A stretch of 64,000 bases of DNA. Source: Brenneria goodwinii. Its GTDB lineage: Bacteria; Pseudomonadota; Gammaproteobacteria; Enterobacterales; Enterobacteriaceae. The DNA is taken from the NCBI RefSeq assembly GCF_002291445.1, contig NZ_CP014137.1, positions 434,001 through 498,000 on the forward strand, given 5' to 3'. Below, in pieces: positions 52,332 through 61,433 of the stretch. Under the pieces are notes generated by a model. That model had not been told where the DNA came from. It did no database searches and saw nothing but the letters and a program-made list of their open reading frames with translations. Both the position numbers and the translations under genes were made by a program. Each line of letters begins with the position of its first letter. Position 1 is the stretch's first letter.

Positions 52332-53307
52332 AGCCACTCAAGATAATACAGCATCAACCATTCCCGGCGAACGTCTTCGTCAGGCGCGTGAACGCCTGGG
52401 ATTAACTCAGCAGATCGTTGCCGATCGCCTGTGTCTTAAGCTTTCGATTGTTCGTCAGATTGAAGAAGGTAATGTGTCAGCTAATCTGGCGCCGACTTTT
52501 TTACGCGGTTATATCCGTTCTTATGCGAAGCTGGTTCATGTGCCGGAAGACGAATTGTTACCCATACTGGACAAGCATGTGGTTCCCAAAGCCTACAACG
52601 TTGCGCCTATGCAGAGCTTTTCCCTGGGGAAAAGCCGCAAGAAACGCGATGGCTGGTTAATGACTTTCACCTGGCTGGTGGTCATCATCGTTCTGGGGTT
52701 AACCGGCGCATGGTGGTGGCAAAATCATCAGGCGCAGCAGCAGGAAATCAACAGCATGGTCGATCATGCCACCTCGATGCAGGCTTCGAGCGAGGGGCAA
52801 GAGGTGCCGTTGATGGATAATACGGAATCGGCGGATCCGGCCCCTGCCGACGTTGCGCCTGCCGCGCCGACGGATGTGCCGTTGAACACGGAAAATTCAG
52901 CGCCTGAACTTGCTGCATCCGCGCCTTCTTCGTCCGCAGCGCCTGCGGCATCCGCACCCTCCACGCCCGCACCCTCCATACCCGCACAGCCGGCGACGGG
53001 CGATATGAGCCAGAGCGCGATGGTGCCGGCTACCCCTGCCGAGCAGTCTCCGATTGCCGAATCGCAAGCGCTGGTGATGCGCTTTAATGCCGATTGCTGG
53101 CTGGAAGTGACGGATGCCAGCGGCAAAAAACTGTTCAGCGGGCTGCAACATAACGGCGGCTCTCTGAATTTGAGCGGTCAGGCTCCTTACAGTCTGAAAA
53201 TTGGCGCGCCTGCCGCGGTACAGATTCAATTTCAAGGTAAGCCGGTTGATTTAAGCCGGTTTGTAAGAAGCAATCAGGTTGCACGTCTGACGTTGGCGGC
53301 GGAATAA
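52321..53307 (+). CDS. rodZ: Cytoskeleton protein RodZ
   Basis: Bitopic membrane protein that links MreB to the cell-wall elongation machinery and maintains rod shape. The 328 residues comprise a cytoplasmic helix-turn-helix (about 17-80), a basic juxtamembrane region (GKSRKKRDG), one helix (about 114-132), a long Pro/Ala/Ser-rich periplasmic linker (about 165-240) and a C-terminal beta domain (CWLEVTDASGKKLFSGL). ispG follows 42 nt later. Confidence 0.95.
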   Translation: MNTEATQDNTASTIPGERLRQARERLGLTQQIVADRLCLKLSIVRQIEEGNVSANLAPTFLRGYIRSYAKLVHVPEDELLPILDKHVVPKAYNVAPMQSFSLGKSRKKRDGWLMTFTWLVVIIVLGLTGAWWWQNHQAQQQEINSMVDHATSMQASSEGQEVPLMDNTESADPAPADVAPAAPTDVPLNTENSAPELAASAPSSSAAPAASAPSTPAPSIPAQPATGDMSQSAMVPATPAEQSPIAESQALVMRFNADCWLEVTDASGKKLFSGLQHNGGSLNLSGQAPYSLKIGAPAAVQIQFQGKPVDLSRFVRSNQVARLTLAAE

Positions 53308-53349
53308 CCCAATCGCTACCTGTGATGTTGCAATTTTGGAGAAGAAGTA

Positions 53350-54471
53350 ATGCATAACGCAGCACCCATCACCCGTCGGAAATCAAAACGGATTTACGTC
53401 GGTAAGGTGCCTGTTGGTGATGGCGCGCCGATTGCGGTGCAGTCCATGACCAATACCCGGACCACTGATGTTGAAGCGACGGTTAATCAAATCAAATCAC
53501 TGGAACGCGTCGGTGTTGATATTGTGCGTGTTTCCGTTCCAACCATGGATGCGGCGGAAGCGTTCAAGCTTATTAAACAGCAGGTCGATGTTCCGCTGGT
53601 GGCCGATATCCATTTTGACTACCGCATTGCGTTGAAAGTGGCGGAATACGGCGTCGATTGTCTGCGTATCAACCCAGGTAACATCGGGAATGAAGAACGC
53701 ATCCGCGCCGTTGTCGATTGCGCGCGTGATAAAAATATTCCGATACGAATCGGCGTTAACGGCGGGTCGTTGGAAAAGGACTTGCAGGAAAAGTATGGCG
53801 AGCCAACGCCGGAGGCGCTGCTGGAGTCCGCCATGCGCCATGTCGATATTCTCGACCGTCTCAATTTCGATCAGTTTAAGGTCAGCGTAAAAGCATCCGA
53901 TGTTTTTCTGGCCGTGCAGTCTTACCGGCTGTTGGCCGCGCGTATCGATCAGCCGTTGCATCTGGGGATTACCGAAGCCGGCGGCGCGCGCAGCGGGGCG
54001 GTTAAATCGGCTATTGGCCTTGGTATGCTGTTGTCCGAAGGGATCGGCGATACCCTGCGTATTTCTCTTGCCGCCAATCCGATAGAAGAAGTGAAAGTCG
54101 GCTTTGATATTCTGAAGTCGTTGCGTATTCGCTCGCGCGGCATCAATTTTATCGCTTGTCCGACTTGCTCACGGCAGGAGTTTGATGTCATCGGCACCGT
54201 GAATGCGTTGGAACAGCGTCTGGAAGACATTATCACGCCAATGGATGTATCGATTATTGGCTGCGTGGTTAACGGACCGGGCGAGGCATTGGTTTCCACT
54301 ATCGGCGTGACCGGCGGACACAATAAGAGCGGTTTTTATGAAGATGGCGTTCGTCAGCGTGAACGTTTCGATAATGAGCAGATGATCGACCAACTGGAAG
54401 CCAAAATTCGTGCTAAGGCTTCCATGATGGATGAAAGCCAACGCATTACGGTAAATCTGATTGATAAATAA
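53350..54471 (+). CDS. ispG: 4-hydroxy-3-methylbut-2-enyl diphosphate synthase
   Basis: [4Fe-4S] enzyme of the MEP isoprenoid pathway (also gcpE), using reduced flavodoxin. It is 373 aa. The N-terminal TIM-barrel part shows PIAVQSMTNTRTTDVEAT, and the cluster ligands are in ACPTCSRQEFDV and GCVVNGPGEA. It lies between rodZ and hisS, as in E. coli. Confidence 0.98.
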   Translation: MHNAAPITRRKSKRIYVGKVPVGDGAPIAVQSMTNTRTTDVEATVNQIKSLERVGVDIVRVSVPTMDAAEAFKLIKQQVDVPLVADIHFDYRIALKVAEYGVDCLRINPGNIGNEERIRAVVDCARDKNIPIRIGVNGGSLEKDLQEKYGEPTPEALLESAMRHVDILDRLNFDQFKVSVKASDVFLAVQSYRLLAARIDQPLHLGITEAGGARSGAVKSAIGLGMLLSEGIGDTLRISLAANPIEEVKVGFDILKSLRIRSRGINFIACPTCSRQEFDVIGTVNALEQRLEDIITPMDVSIIGCVVNGPGEALVSTIGVTGGHNKSGFYEDGVRQRERFDNEQMIDQLEAKIRAKASMMDESQRITVNLIDK

Positions 54472-54542
54472 CCGTACCGGCGCTGGCCTGGAGCCGACAT
54501 CCGCAGAAAGACGATTCTTGAACCCGATGGGGAGCCTTCGCA

Positions 54543-54572
54543 TTGAAGATGCAGTGCCAATCCCCCTATAAT
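54543..54572 (+). promoter_or_regulatory. hisS promoter
   Basis: A -35 TTGAAG (54543-54548) and a perfect -10 TATAAT (54567-54572) with 18-bp spacing lie just before the hisS leader. Confidence 0.65.
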
Positions 54573-54608
54573 CGGGTTTATTTTTTGAAAAATGCATAGA
54601 GAACAGAC

Positions 54609-55883
54609 GTGGCAAAAAATATTCAAGCCATCCGCGGTATGAACGATTACCTGCCAGCCGATACGGCGTTGTGGCAGCGTATTGAAAACAGCCTGAAACA
54701 GGTGCTTAGCAGTTACGGCTACAGTGAAATCCGTACCCCTATCGTTGAGCAGACCTCATTGTTTAAACGCGCCATCGGTGAAGTGACCGATGTGGTCGAA
54801 AAAGAGATGTATACCTTTGAAGACCGCAACGGCGACAGCCTGACGCTGCGCCCTGAGAATACGGCGAGTTGTGTTCGCGCCGGTATTGAACACGGCATTC
54901 TCTACAACCAGGAACAGCGTCTGTGGTATTGCGGGCCGATGTTTCGCCATGAACGTCCGCAGAAGGGGCGCTATCGCCAGTTTCATCAAATGGGCTGTGA
55001 AGTCTTTGGCTTGCAGGGGCCGGATATTGACGCCGAGCTGATCCTGCTAACGGCTCGCTGGTGGCGGGTGCTGGGTATTTCGCAGCATGTTAACCTGGAA
55101 CTGAATTCGATTGGTTCGCTGGAAGCGCGCGCCATCTATCGTGAAGCATTGATTGCGTTCCTTGAGCAACATAAAGATCAGCTTGATGAAGATTGTCGGC
55201 GTCGCATGTATACCAATCCGCTGCGGGTGCTGGACTCTAAAAACGCCCAGGTGCAGACGCTGCTGAATGACGCGCCGGTTCTGACCGATTATCTTGACGA
55301 TGAGTCTCGCATCCACTTTGAATCATTGTGTGAACTTTTAACGCAGGCAGGTATCCCATATACCGTTAATCCGCGTTTGGTTCGCGGCTTGGATTATTAC
55401 AACCGCACCGTTTTTGAGTGGGTGACCAACAGTTTGGGCGCGCAGGGTACGGTCTGCGCCGGCGGCCGTTATGACGGTATGGTTGAACAACTGGGCGGAC
55501 ATGCTACGCCGTCCGTGGGGTTTGCGATGGGCCTGGAGCGTTTGGTTCTGCTGGTGCAGTCCATCAATCCGGAGTTTAAAGCACTTCCCGTGGTTGACGT
55601 TTATCTGATTTCGTCGGGAGACGGCACGCAGATTGCCGCAATGAAGCTGGCTGAGACATTACGTGATGCGTTGCCGCAATTGAAACTGATGACCAACTAT
55701 GGCGGCGGCAATTTTAAAAAGCAATTTGCCCGGGCCGATAAATGGGGCGCGCGCATCGCGCTGGTACTCGGTGAAAACGAAGTCGCCGCAGGTCAGGTGG
55801 TGATAAAAAACCTGAGTAATGGCGAACAGGATACATTGGCACAGGCTGACGTTGCGGCACGACTAGCAACGTTACTGGATTGA
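54609..55883 (+). CDS. hisS: Histidyl-tRNA synthetase
   Basis: Class II synthetase charging tRNA-His. It is 424 aa and starts with GTG (the translation begins AKNIQAIRGMNDYLPADTAL). Motif 2 is YCGPMFRHERPQKGRYRQFHQ; histidine motifs are LVRGLDYYNRTVFEW and AGGRYDGMV; motif 3 is GFAMGLERL. A C-terminal anticodon-binding domain starts near 330. It heads hisS-yfgM-bamB. Confidence 0.98.
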   Translation: MAKNIQAIRGMNDYLPADTALWQRIENSLKQVLSSYGYSEIRTPIVEQTSLFKRAIGEVTDVVEKEMYTFEDRNGDSLTLRPENTASCVRAGIEHGILYNQEQRLWYCGPMFRHERPQKGRYRQFHQMGCEVFGLQGPDIDAELILLTARWWRVLGISQHVNLELNSIGSLEARAIYREALIAFLEQHKDQLDEDCRRRMYTNPLRVLDSKNAQVQTLLNDAPVLTDYLDDESRIHFESLCELLTQAGIPYTVNPRLVRGLDYYNRTVFEWVTNSLGAQGTVCAGGRYDGMVEQLGGHATPSVGFAMGLERLVLLVQSINPEFKALPVVDVYLISSGDGTQIAAMKLAETLRDALPQLKLMTNYGGGNFKKQFARADKWGARIALVLGENEVAAGQVVIKNLSNGEQDTLAQADVAARLATLLD

Positions 55884-55896
55884 GGAGAGAGACACC

Positions 55897-56517
55897 GTGG
55901 AAGTCTATAGCACAGAGAATGAGCAGGTTGATGCGTTACGTCGCTTCTTCATAGAAAATGGAAAAGCGTTGGCTGTGGGTGTTGTGCTTGGTGTCGGCGC
56001 GCTGATCGGTTGGCGTTTCTGGCTGAATCACCAGAGCAACAGCGCGATGCAGTCATCTGCGTTATATCAGCAAATCAGCGATCGCCTGGCGGAAGGTAAA
56101 ACTGAAGACGTCGCATCGGCGGAGAAATTTTCCGCTGAGAATAAAAATAGCTATGGTGTGCTGGCATCGCTGGAGCTGGCCCGTCACTATGTGGATCAAA
56201 AGGATTTTGCCAAAGCGGAACAACAGCTGGTGCAGGCTCAATCCCAAACCAAAGATGCCGATCTGCTCTCTCTGGTGAACTTACGTTTGGCGCGAGTTCA
56301 ACTGCAGGAGAACAAAGTGGATGACGCGCTGAAGACGCTGGATGCCATCAAGCTAGATGGTTGGGTGGCTCTGGCCGCGGAAGTTCGTGGCGACGCTCTG
56401 GTTAGCAAAGGGGATAACCAGGCTGCGCGTGAGGCTTATAACAAAGGTCTGGACGCTAATCCACCGCAGGCGCTGCAAGCATTCCTGCGTATGAAACTGA
56501 ACAACCTGTCCAGCTAA
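55897..56517 (+). CDS. yfgM: Sec-associated periplasmic chaperone-like protein YfgM
   Basis: Single-pass inner-membrane protein that associates with SecYEG and PpiD and may help pass clients to periplasmic chaperones. The 206 residues have a short cytoplasmic N-terminus (YSTENEQVDALRRFFIENGK), one helix (about 23-42) and periplasmic TPR-like repeats. It starts with GTG and lies 10 nt before bamB. Confidence 0.93.
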   Translation: MEVYSTENEQVDALRRFFIENGKALAVGVVLGVGALIGWRFWLNHQSNSAMQSSALYQQISDRLAEGKTEDVASAEKFSAENKNSYGVLASLELARHYVDQKDFAKAEQQLVQAQSQTKDADLLSLVNLRLARVQLQENKVDDALKTLDAIKLDGWVALAAEVRGDALVSKGDNQAAREAYNKGLDANPPQALQAFLRMKLNNLSS

Positions 56518-56527
56518 GAGGAATTCC

Positions 56528-57706
56528 ATGCAATTGCGTAAAACACTTCTGGTAGGACTGGTTTCTGTTGCCCTGCTGAGCGGATGTTCGCTGTTTAACA
56601 GCGAGGAAGATGTCGTCACCATGTCTCCACTGCCGACGGTGGAAAATCAGTTCACGCCGACCAAGGTGTGGAGCCGTTCCGTAGGTAGCGGCGTTGGCTC
56701 ATTTTACTCTAATCTGCAGCCGGCCTGGCAGGATAACCGCGTATTTGCCGCCGATCGCAAAGGAACAGTAAAAGCGCTGGATCTCAACAACGGTACGGAA
56801 ATTTGGCATACAGACCTGTCTGAAAAAGCCGGATTTTTCTCGCGGACGCCTGCTTTATTGTCCGGCGGCGTAGCGGTAGCCGGAAATCATATTTATATCG
56901 GCAGTGAAAAAGCCCGTGTGTTTGCGCTGAACGCTGAAGATGGTACGCCGGTATGGCAGACCAACGTGGCTGGTGAGGTGCTTTCACGTCCGGTGAGCAG
57001 CGACGGTGTGGTGCTGATTCATACCAGCAACGGCATGTTGCAGGCGTTGGATGAAACCGACGGCGCAATTAAATGGACGGTTAACCTGGATATGCCGACG
57101 CTGTCGCTGCGCGGCGAATCTGCGCCGGTCACTGCATACGGCGCGGCTATCGTCGGCGGCGACAATGGGCGTGTCAATGCCGTGCTGATTAATCAAGGGC
57201 AGTTAATCTGGCAACAGCGTATTTCGCAGCCGAGCGGGGCGACGGAAATCGATCGCCTGAACGATGTTGATACCACGCCGGTTGTCGCGGGCGAGCTGGT
57301 TTATGCCCTGGGCTATAACGGCAACATGACCGCGCTGGATCTTCGTTCCGGTCAGATCCTGTGGAAACGGGAACTGGGTTCGGTGCACGATTTCATCGTT
57401 GATGGCGATCGTATCTATCTGGTTGATCAGAATGACCGTGTCGTGGCATTGAATACCAATGGCGGTGTGAACCTGTGGCGCCAGAGCGATCTGCTGCACC
57501 GTAACCTGACGGCGCCGGTGCTGTATAATGGTTATCTGGTGGTGGGTGACGCTGAAGGGTATTTGCACTGGTTGAATACGGCGGATGGTCGTTTTGTTGC
57601 TCAGCAGAAAGTGGATAGCTCCGGTTTTCTGAGCAAGCCGGTGATTGCCAGCGATAAGCTGCTCATCCAGGCGAAAAACGGTGAAGTTTACGCATTTACC
57701 CGTTAG
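56528..57706 (+). CDS. bamB: Outer-membrane assembly lipoprotein BamB
   Basis: Eight-bladed beta-propeller lipoprotein of the BAM complex. It is 392 aa with lipobox LLSGC (Cys19). Propeller (PQQ-like) repeats include GTVKALDLNNGTEIWHTD, ALNAEDGTPVWQTNV and TALDLRSGQILWKREL. It is third in hisS-yfgM-bamB and is followed by a strong terminator. Confidence 0.97.
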   Translation: MQLRKTLLVGLVSVALLSGCSLFNSEEDVVTMSPLPTVENQFTPTKVWSRSVGSGVGSFYSNLQPAWQDNRVFAADRKGTVKALDLNNGTEIWHTDLSEKAGFFSRTPALLSGGVAVAGNHIYIGSEKARVFALNAEDGTPVWQTNVAGEVLSRPVSSDGVVLIHTSNGMLQALDETDGAIKWTVNLDMPTLSLRGESAPVTAYGAAIVGGDNGRVNAVLINQGQLIWQQRISQPSGATEIDRLNDVDTTPVVAGELVYALGYNGNMTALDLRSGQILWKRELGSVHDFIVDGDRIYLVDQNDRVVALNTNGGVNLWRQSDLLHRNLTAPVLYNGYLVVGDAEGYLHWLNTADGRFVAQQKVDSSGFLSKPVIASDKLLIQAKNGEVYAFTR

Positions 57707-57757
57707 TTAAAAGCAGAACGTTTGGATCGCCTGCCGTTTGGCAGATTCTGATCCCCC

Positions 57758-57796
57758 AACGGCTCCTGACAGCATCAGGAGCCGTTTCGTCTTTTT
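57758..57796 (+). terminator. bamB terminator
   Basis: A 12-bp perfect stem (AACGGCTCCTGA / TCAGGAGCCGTT) with a 5-nt loop is followed by TCGTCTTTTT. Confidence 0.88.
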
Positions 57797-57853
57797 ATCG
57801 TCAGCAAGGATCTTGCTGTAACGTATTGAAACATAAGTAATGAGGTTGTAACA

Positions 57854-59347
57854 ATGATACCTGTCGTCGCGCTGGTCGGACGTCCGAATGTGGGGAAATC
57901 CACACTGTTTAACCGTCTAACGCGTACGCGTGATGCTTTGGTGGCGGACTTCCCTGGGCTGACACGTGACCGCAAGTATGGCCGTGCGGAAGTGGAAGGC
58001 CATGAATTTATCATCATCGATACCGGCGGGATTGAAGGCACCGAAGACGGTGTGGAAACACGCATGGCCGGTCAATCTCTGGTGGCGATTGAAGAAGCCG
58101 ATATCGTGTTGTTTATGGTGGATGCCCGTGCCGGGCTGATGCCTGCCGATCAGAGTATCGCCCAACATTTGCGTAGCCGGCAGAAAGCCACGTTTCTGGT
58201 GGCCAATAAAACGGATGGTATCGATCCTGATACCGTCATCGGCGATTTCTACTCCCTGGGACTGGGGGAAATTTATCCGATAGCCGCTTCTCACGGGCGC
58301 GGCGTAACGTCTTTGCTGGAAAAAGTTTTACTGCCGTTTGCCGAGGAAGATGAATCGGAGCCCGTTGAGCTGACGGAAGAAGAAGAGAATGCCGCCTACT
58401 GGGCGGAACAGCTTGCGGATGAACAAGCGGCGGATGACGCTGAAGCTGAAGAGGATGATTTCGATCCGGAGACGCTGCCGATCAAACTGGCGATTGTCGG
58501 CCGTCCCAACGTGGGTAAGTCCACACTGACCAACCGTATTCTGGGTGAAGAACGCGTGGTGGTTTACGATATGCCGGGCACCACGCGCGACAGTATTTAT
58601 ATCCCAATGGTGCGAGATGAACGTGAGTACGTGCTGATCGATACCGCCGGGGTGCGTAAACGCGGCAAGGTAACCGATACCGTTGAAAAGTTCTCTGTGA
58701 TTAAAACGCTACAGGCGATTGAAAACGCCAACGTTGTGATGCTGGTCATTGATGCCCGGGAAGGGATCTCCGATCAGGATCTCTCTCTGTTGGGCTTTAT
58801 CCTCAATAGTGGGCGCTCACTGGTGATTGTGGTCAACAAGTGGGATGGTTTGTCGCAGGAGGTGCGCGATCAGGTTAAGGAAACGCTGGATTTACGTCTC
58901 GGTTTTATCGATTTCGCCCGCGTTCATTTTATCTCCGCACTGCATGGCAGCGGCGTGGGCAACCTGTTCGAATCGGTGCTTGAAGCCTATACCTGCGCGA
59001 CTCGCCGGGTGGGAACCTCCATGCTGACCCGTATCATGCAAATGGCTGCCGATGACCATCAGCCGCCGCTGGTTCGCGGCCGACGGGTGAAGCTGAAATA
59101 TGCGCATGCGGGCGGTTACAATCCACCGATTGTGGTGATCCACGGTAATCAGGTGAAAGATCTGCCTGACTCTTATAAACGCTATCTGATGAACTACTAT
59201 CGCCGTTCGTTACAGGTCATGGGAACGCCAATCCGCATTCAGTTCAAAGAGGGAGAAAATCCCTTCGCCGATAAACGTAATACTTTGACGCCCAATCAGT
59301 TACGCAAGCGTAAGCGTCTGATGAAGCATATTAAAAAGAGCAAATAA
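57854..59347 (+). CDS. der: Ribosome-assembly GTPase Der (EngA)
   Basis: Essential GTPase with two tandem G domains, acting in late 50S assembly. It is 497 aa. G domain 1 has GRPNVGKSTLFNRLTRT and DTGGIEG. An acidic linker (EEDESEPVELTEEEENAAYW) follows. G domain 2 has GRPNVGKSTLTNRILG, DTAGVRKRGK and NKWD. A C-terminal KH-like domain ends in a basic tail (RKRKRLMKHIKKSK). Confidence 0.98.
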   Translation: MIPVVALVGRPNVGKSTLFNRLTRTRDALVADFPGLTRDRKYGRAEVEGHEFIIIDTGGIEGTEDGVETRMAGQSLVAIEEADIVLFMVDARAGLMPADQSIAQHLRSRQKATFLVANKTDGIDPDTVIGDFYSLGLGEIYPIAASHGRGVTSLLEKVLLPFAEEDESEPVELTEEEENAAYWAEQLADEQAADDAEAEEDDFDPETLPIKLAIVGRPNVGKSTLTNRILGEERVVVYDMPGTTRDSIYIPMVRDEREYVLIDTAGVRKRGKVTDTVEKFSVIKTLQAIENANVVMLVIDAREGISDQDLSLLGFILNSGRSLVIVVNKWDGLSQEVRDQVKETLDLRLGFIDFARVHFISALHGSGVGNLFESVLEAYTCATRRVGTSMLTRIMQMAADDHQPPLVRGRRVKLKYAHAGGYNPPIVVIHGNQVKDLPDSYKRYLMNYYRRSLQVMGTPIRIQFKEGENPFADKRNTLTPNQLRKRKRLMKHIKKSK

Positions 59348-59420
59348 CTCACACGAGGATGAACTCGCGCGGGGCAGGGTAGGCGGTACGCCCCGGCATT
59401 GCTGAGTCACAAGGGAACCT

Positions 59421-60380
59421 ATGTCTTGGGAAAACTGGAGTTTTGCATTTAACGTTACGGTGCCTAACCTACTGATGCTTTTGCTCGGGGTTGGGCTGCG
59501 TAAACTGAAAATACTGAATGACGATTTTTGCGACTCGGCGATGCGCTTGGTTTTTAATGTCTCGCTACCTTGTCTGCTGTTTTTCAGCGTCGCCGCCAAT
59601 CATCAGTCGATTATGGAACAGCTGCCGCTGGTGATTTATGGCGTTATCGGTACGCTGCTGACCTATTTATTGTTGGAGTTCGCGGCTGTTTATGTCGTCA
59701 AAGAGCCGACCGAGCGCGGTATTTTCGTGCAGGGCGGGTTTCGTTCCAATACCGGCATCATGGGGCTGGCATTCGCCATGAGCGCCTATGGCAACGAAGG
59801 CGTCGCTGTTGGCTCCATGTATCTGTTGGTCACCGTGATTATGTTTAATGTGCTGTCGGTTATTACGCTGACGCGCAGTTTAAAGCGGACAACTGACGGG
59901 CGCGGGATCGGCACTCTCGCGTTGCTGAAGAGTATCGTCACGAACCCATTGATTATCAGCTTGCTGGCGGGATTGTGTTATTCGAAAAGCGGTTGGCCCG
60001 TCCCCCCGGTGATTCAACAGACCGGGAGCTTCATTGCCGCGTTGTCGCTGCCGTTGGCGCTGTTGTGCGCCGGCGTCAGTCTCGACTGGCGCATGATTTT
60101 TCGTTCATCCAACGTGGCTGCGCTCTCTTCATTGGCTAAATTGCTGGTCGTGCCGGGCATTCTGACGCTGGGCGGCTGGCTGGTGGGTTTCCGAGGCGTC
60201 ACGCTTGGGGTGATTTTTTTGTTTTCCGCCACGCCTACGGCCGCAGGCAGCTATGCCATGACCCGGGCTATGGGCGGTAACCCGACGCTGGCGGCCAATA
60301 TTATTGGCTTAACCACCGCCGGTTCGTTCTTTGTGATCGCGCTGGGCGTCTATTTCCTACGTTCGCTTGACGTGATTTAG
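59421..60380 (+). CDS. AEC-family membrane carrier
   Basis: Auxin-efflux-carrier-like transporter, 319 aa with about ten predicted helices (e.g. VTVPNLLMLLLGVGLRKL, LPLVIYGVIGTLLTYLLLEF and LGVIFLFSATPTAAGSYAMT). Bacterial members move dicarboxylates or other organic anions; nothing here fixes the substrate. It stands alone between der and yfgJ with a 73-nt gap from der; E. coli has no such gene at this site. Confidence 0.85.
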   Translation: MSWENWSFAFNVTVPNLLMLLLGVGLRKLKILNDDFCDSAMRLVFNVSLPCLLFFSVAANHQSIMEQLPLVIYGVIGTLLTYLLLEFAAVYVVKEPTERGIFVQGGFRSNTGIMGLAFAMSAYGNEGVAVGSMYLLVTVIMFNVLSVITLTRSLKRTTDGRGIGTLALLKSIVTNPLIISLLAGLCYSKSGWPVPPVIQQTGSFIAALSLPLALLCAGVSLDWRMIFRSSNVAALSSLAKLLVVPGILTLGGWLVGFRGVTLGVIFLFSATPTAAGSYAMTRAMGGNPTLAANIIGLTTAGSFFVIALGVYFLRSLDVI

Positions 60381-60398
60381 CTAATCGCAGGAGGAAAA

Positions 60399-60623
60399 GT
60401 GGAAGTCGTCTGCCCGCGCTGTCATGGTGCAATGAACTGGAAAAATGATAATCGTTTCTATTGCCCGAACTGTCAGCAGGACTATCTGCGCGAAGCGCGA
60501 TGTCCTGAATGTCAGCAACCGCTGCAGGAGTTAAAAGCCTGCGGTGCCGTAGATTATTTTTGTCAGCGCGGGCACGGATTGATTTCAAAGAAACGCGTGG
60601 TATTTTCGTTGCACAAACGATAG
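60399..60623 (+). CDS. yfgJ: Zinc-ribbon protein YfgJ
   Basis: A 74-residue protein with two zinc ribbons: CPRC...CPNC (residues 5-8 and 22-25) and CPEC (35-38) with a later Cys/His pair (KACGAVDYFCQRGHGLI). It starts with GTG after AGGAGG, 19 nt behind the carrier gene. The closing block HGLISKKRVVFSL matches E. coli YfgJ. Function is not known. Confidence 0.9.
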   Translation: MEVVCPRCHGAMNWKNDNRFYCPNCQQDYLREARCPECQQPLQELKACGAVDYFCQRGHGLISKKRVVFSLHKR

Positions 60624-60651
60624 GCGGAGAAATGAATAGTCATGCATTGCT

Positions 60652-61281
60652 TCAATATGTGCTTTTATCTTTCGAGGCTTTTTTTCTGCTTTCCCTCCAT
60701 TGATAGGTTATTTTAGCAATCCTTTTACTTCGACAAAAATAGACGAAAAGATAAAATGATGGTGAATTCATCAGCTTGAAAGCGGTATATAGTAAAAATA
60801 TAATAATAATAGGAATGATAATGTGTGAGATTAACCCTTTATGAATATAAATGTTAATGTTATAGATGCAGCTTGCAACACCCAGAAATAAAGATGTAAT
60901 GTAAAGTTTCTCTAATGTTACCAATCCAATATTGTGACCTCGTGGAATGTAATGCGTGATCATAATAAGAGGTGTTATATAATAAAAAATGAGTGTGACA
61001 AAAGTGAAGCCGAAATGAAGTCCATGATTGTTTTTATCACTAACAAATAGATCTGATAGCATTGTTGTATTTATTACTGCAACAGGAAGTAATAAAAAAA
61101 CGGACAGTACTACTGTTAACGGTGTTACTGGCGGAAGCGCATTTTTTTCTTCAAGGAAAAAATTTTCTAATTTTTTTCCTGAGCGTCTGTAGAGAGCAGG
61201 ATTCTTATCTCTAATTTCCTTTTCAATATCCCTGCCGTGACTGATTAATTCATTAAAATTCTTTCCTAGTTTTATCTTCAT
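60652..61281 (-). CDS. Hypothetical four-helix membrane protein, likely immunity partner
   Basis: An AT-rich gene for a 209-residue protein with about four membrane helices (around 55-78, 91-118, 128-146 and 153-172), an N-terminal soluble part (KLGKNFNELISHGRDIEKEI) and a basic C-terminus. I recognise no family. Its ATG overlaps by 1 nt (TAATG) the end of the extended toxin-like frame upstream, implying coupled translation. A polytopic membrane protein encoded directly behind a toxin-like gene is a common arrangement for immunity to membrane-active effectors. Function is inferred from position only. Confidence 0.55.
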   Translation of the reverse strand: MKIKLGKNFNELISHGRDIEKEIRDKNPALYRRSGKKLENFFLEEKNALPPVTPLTVVLSVFLLLPVAVINTTMLSDLFVSDKNNHGLHFGFTFVTLIFYYITPLIMITHYIPRGHNIGLVTLEKLYITSLFLGVASCIYNINIYIHKGLISHIIIPIIIIFLLYTAFKLMNSPSFYLFVYFCRSKRIAKITYQWRESRKKASKDKSTY

Positions 61282-61433
61282 TATTTTAATACCGGAATGG
61301 ATTGAATGACGCTAACCGCATAATTAGTGCTTTTTAACAGATTGTTCGGATTCCTTATGGTGCCACTTAAAGCGCTTCCAGCGAAAGCAGCGGTTCCTGT
61401 CAATGCATCATTAAGTTGTTTTTTCAATGTACT
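61281..61433 (-). pseudogene. In-frame C-terminal tail of the toxin-like gene, beyond an internal TAA
   Basis: After the TAA at 61434-61436 the same frame stays open for 50 codons (STLKKQLNDALTGTAAFAGS...IQSIPVLK) and stops at TAA 61281-61283, overlapping the next ATG. In AT-rich DNA a 50-codon stop-free run is unlikely by chance. The tail has the same Ala/Gly/Ser-rich hydrophobic style as the upstream gene. It probably represents the lost C-terminus of the effector. It could also be translated separately from the TTG at 61427 as a 48-residue peptide, or by stop readthrough. Confidence 0.6.
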
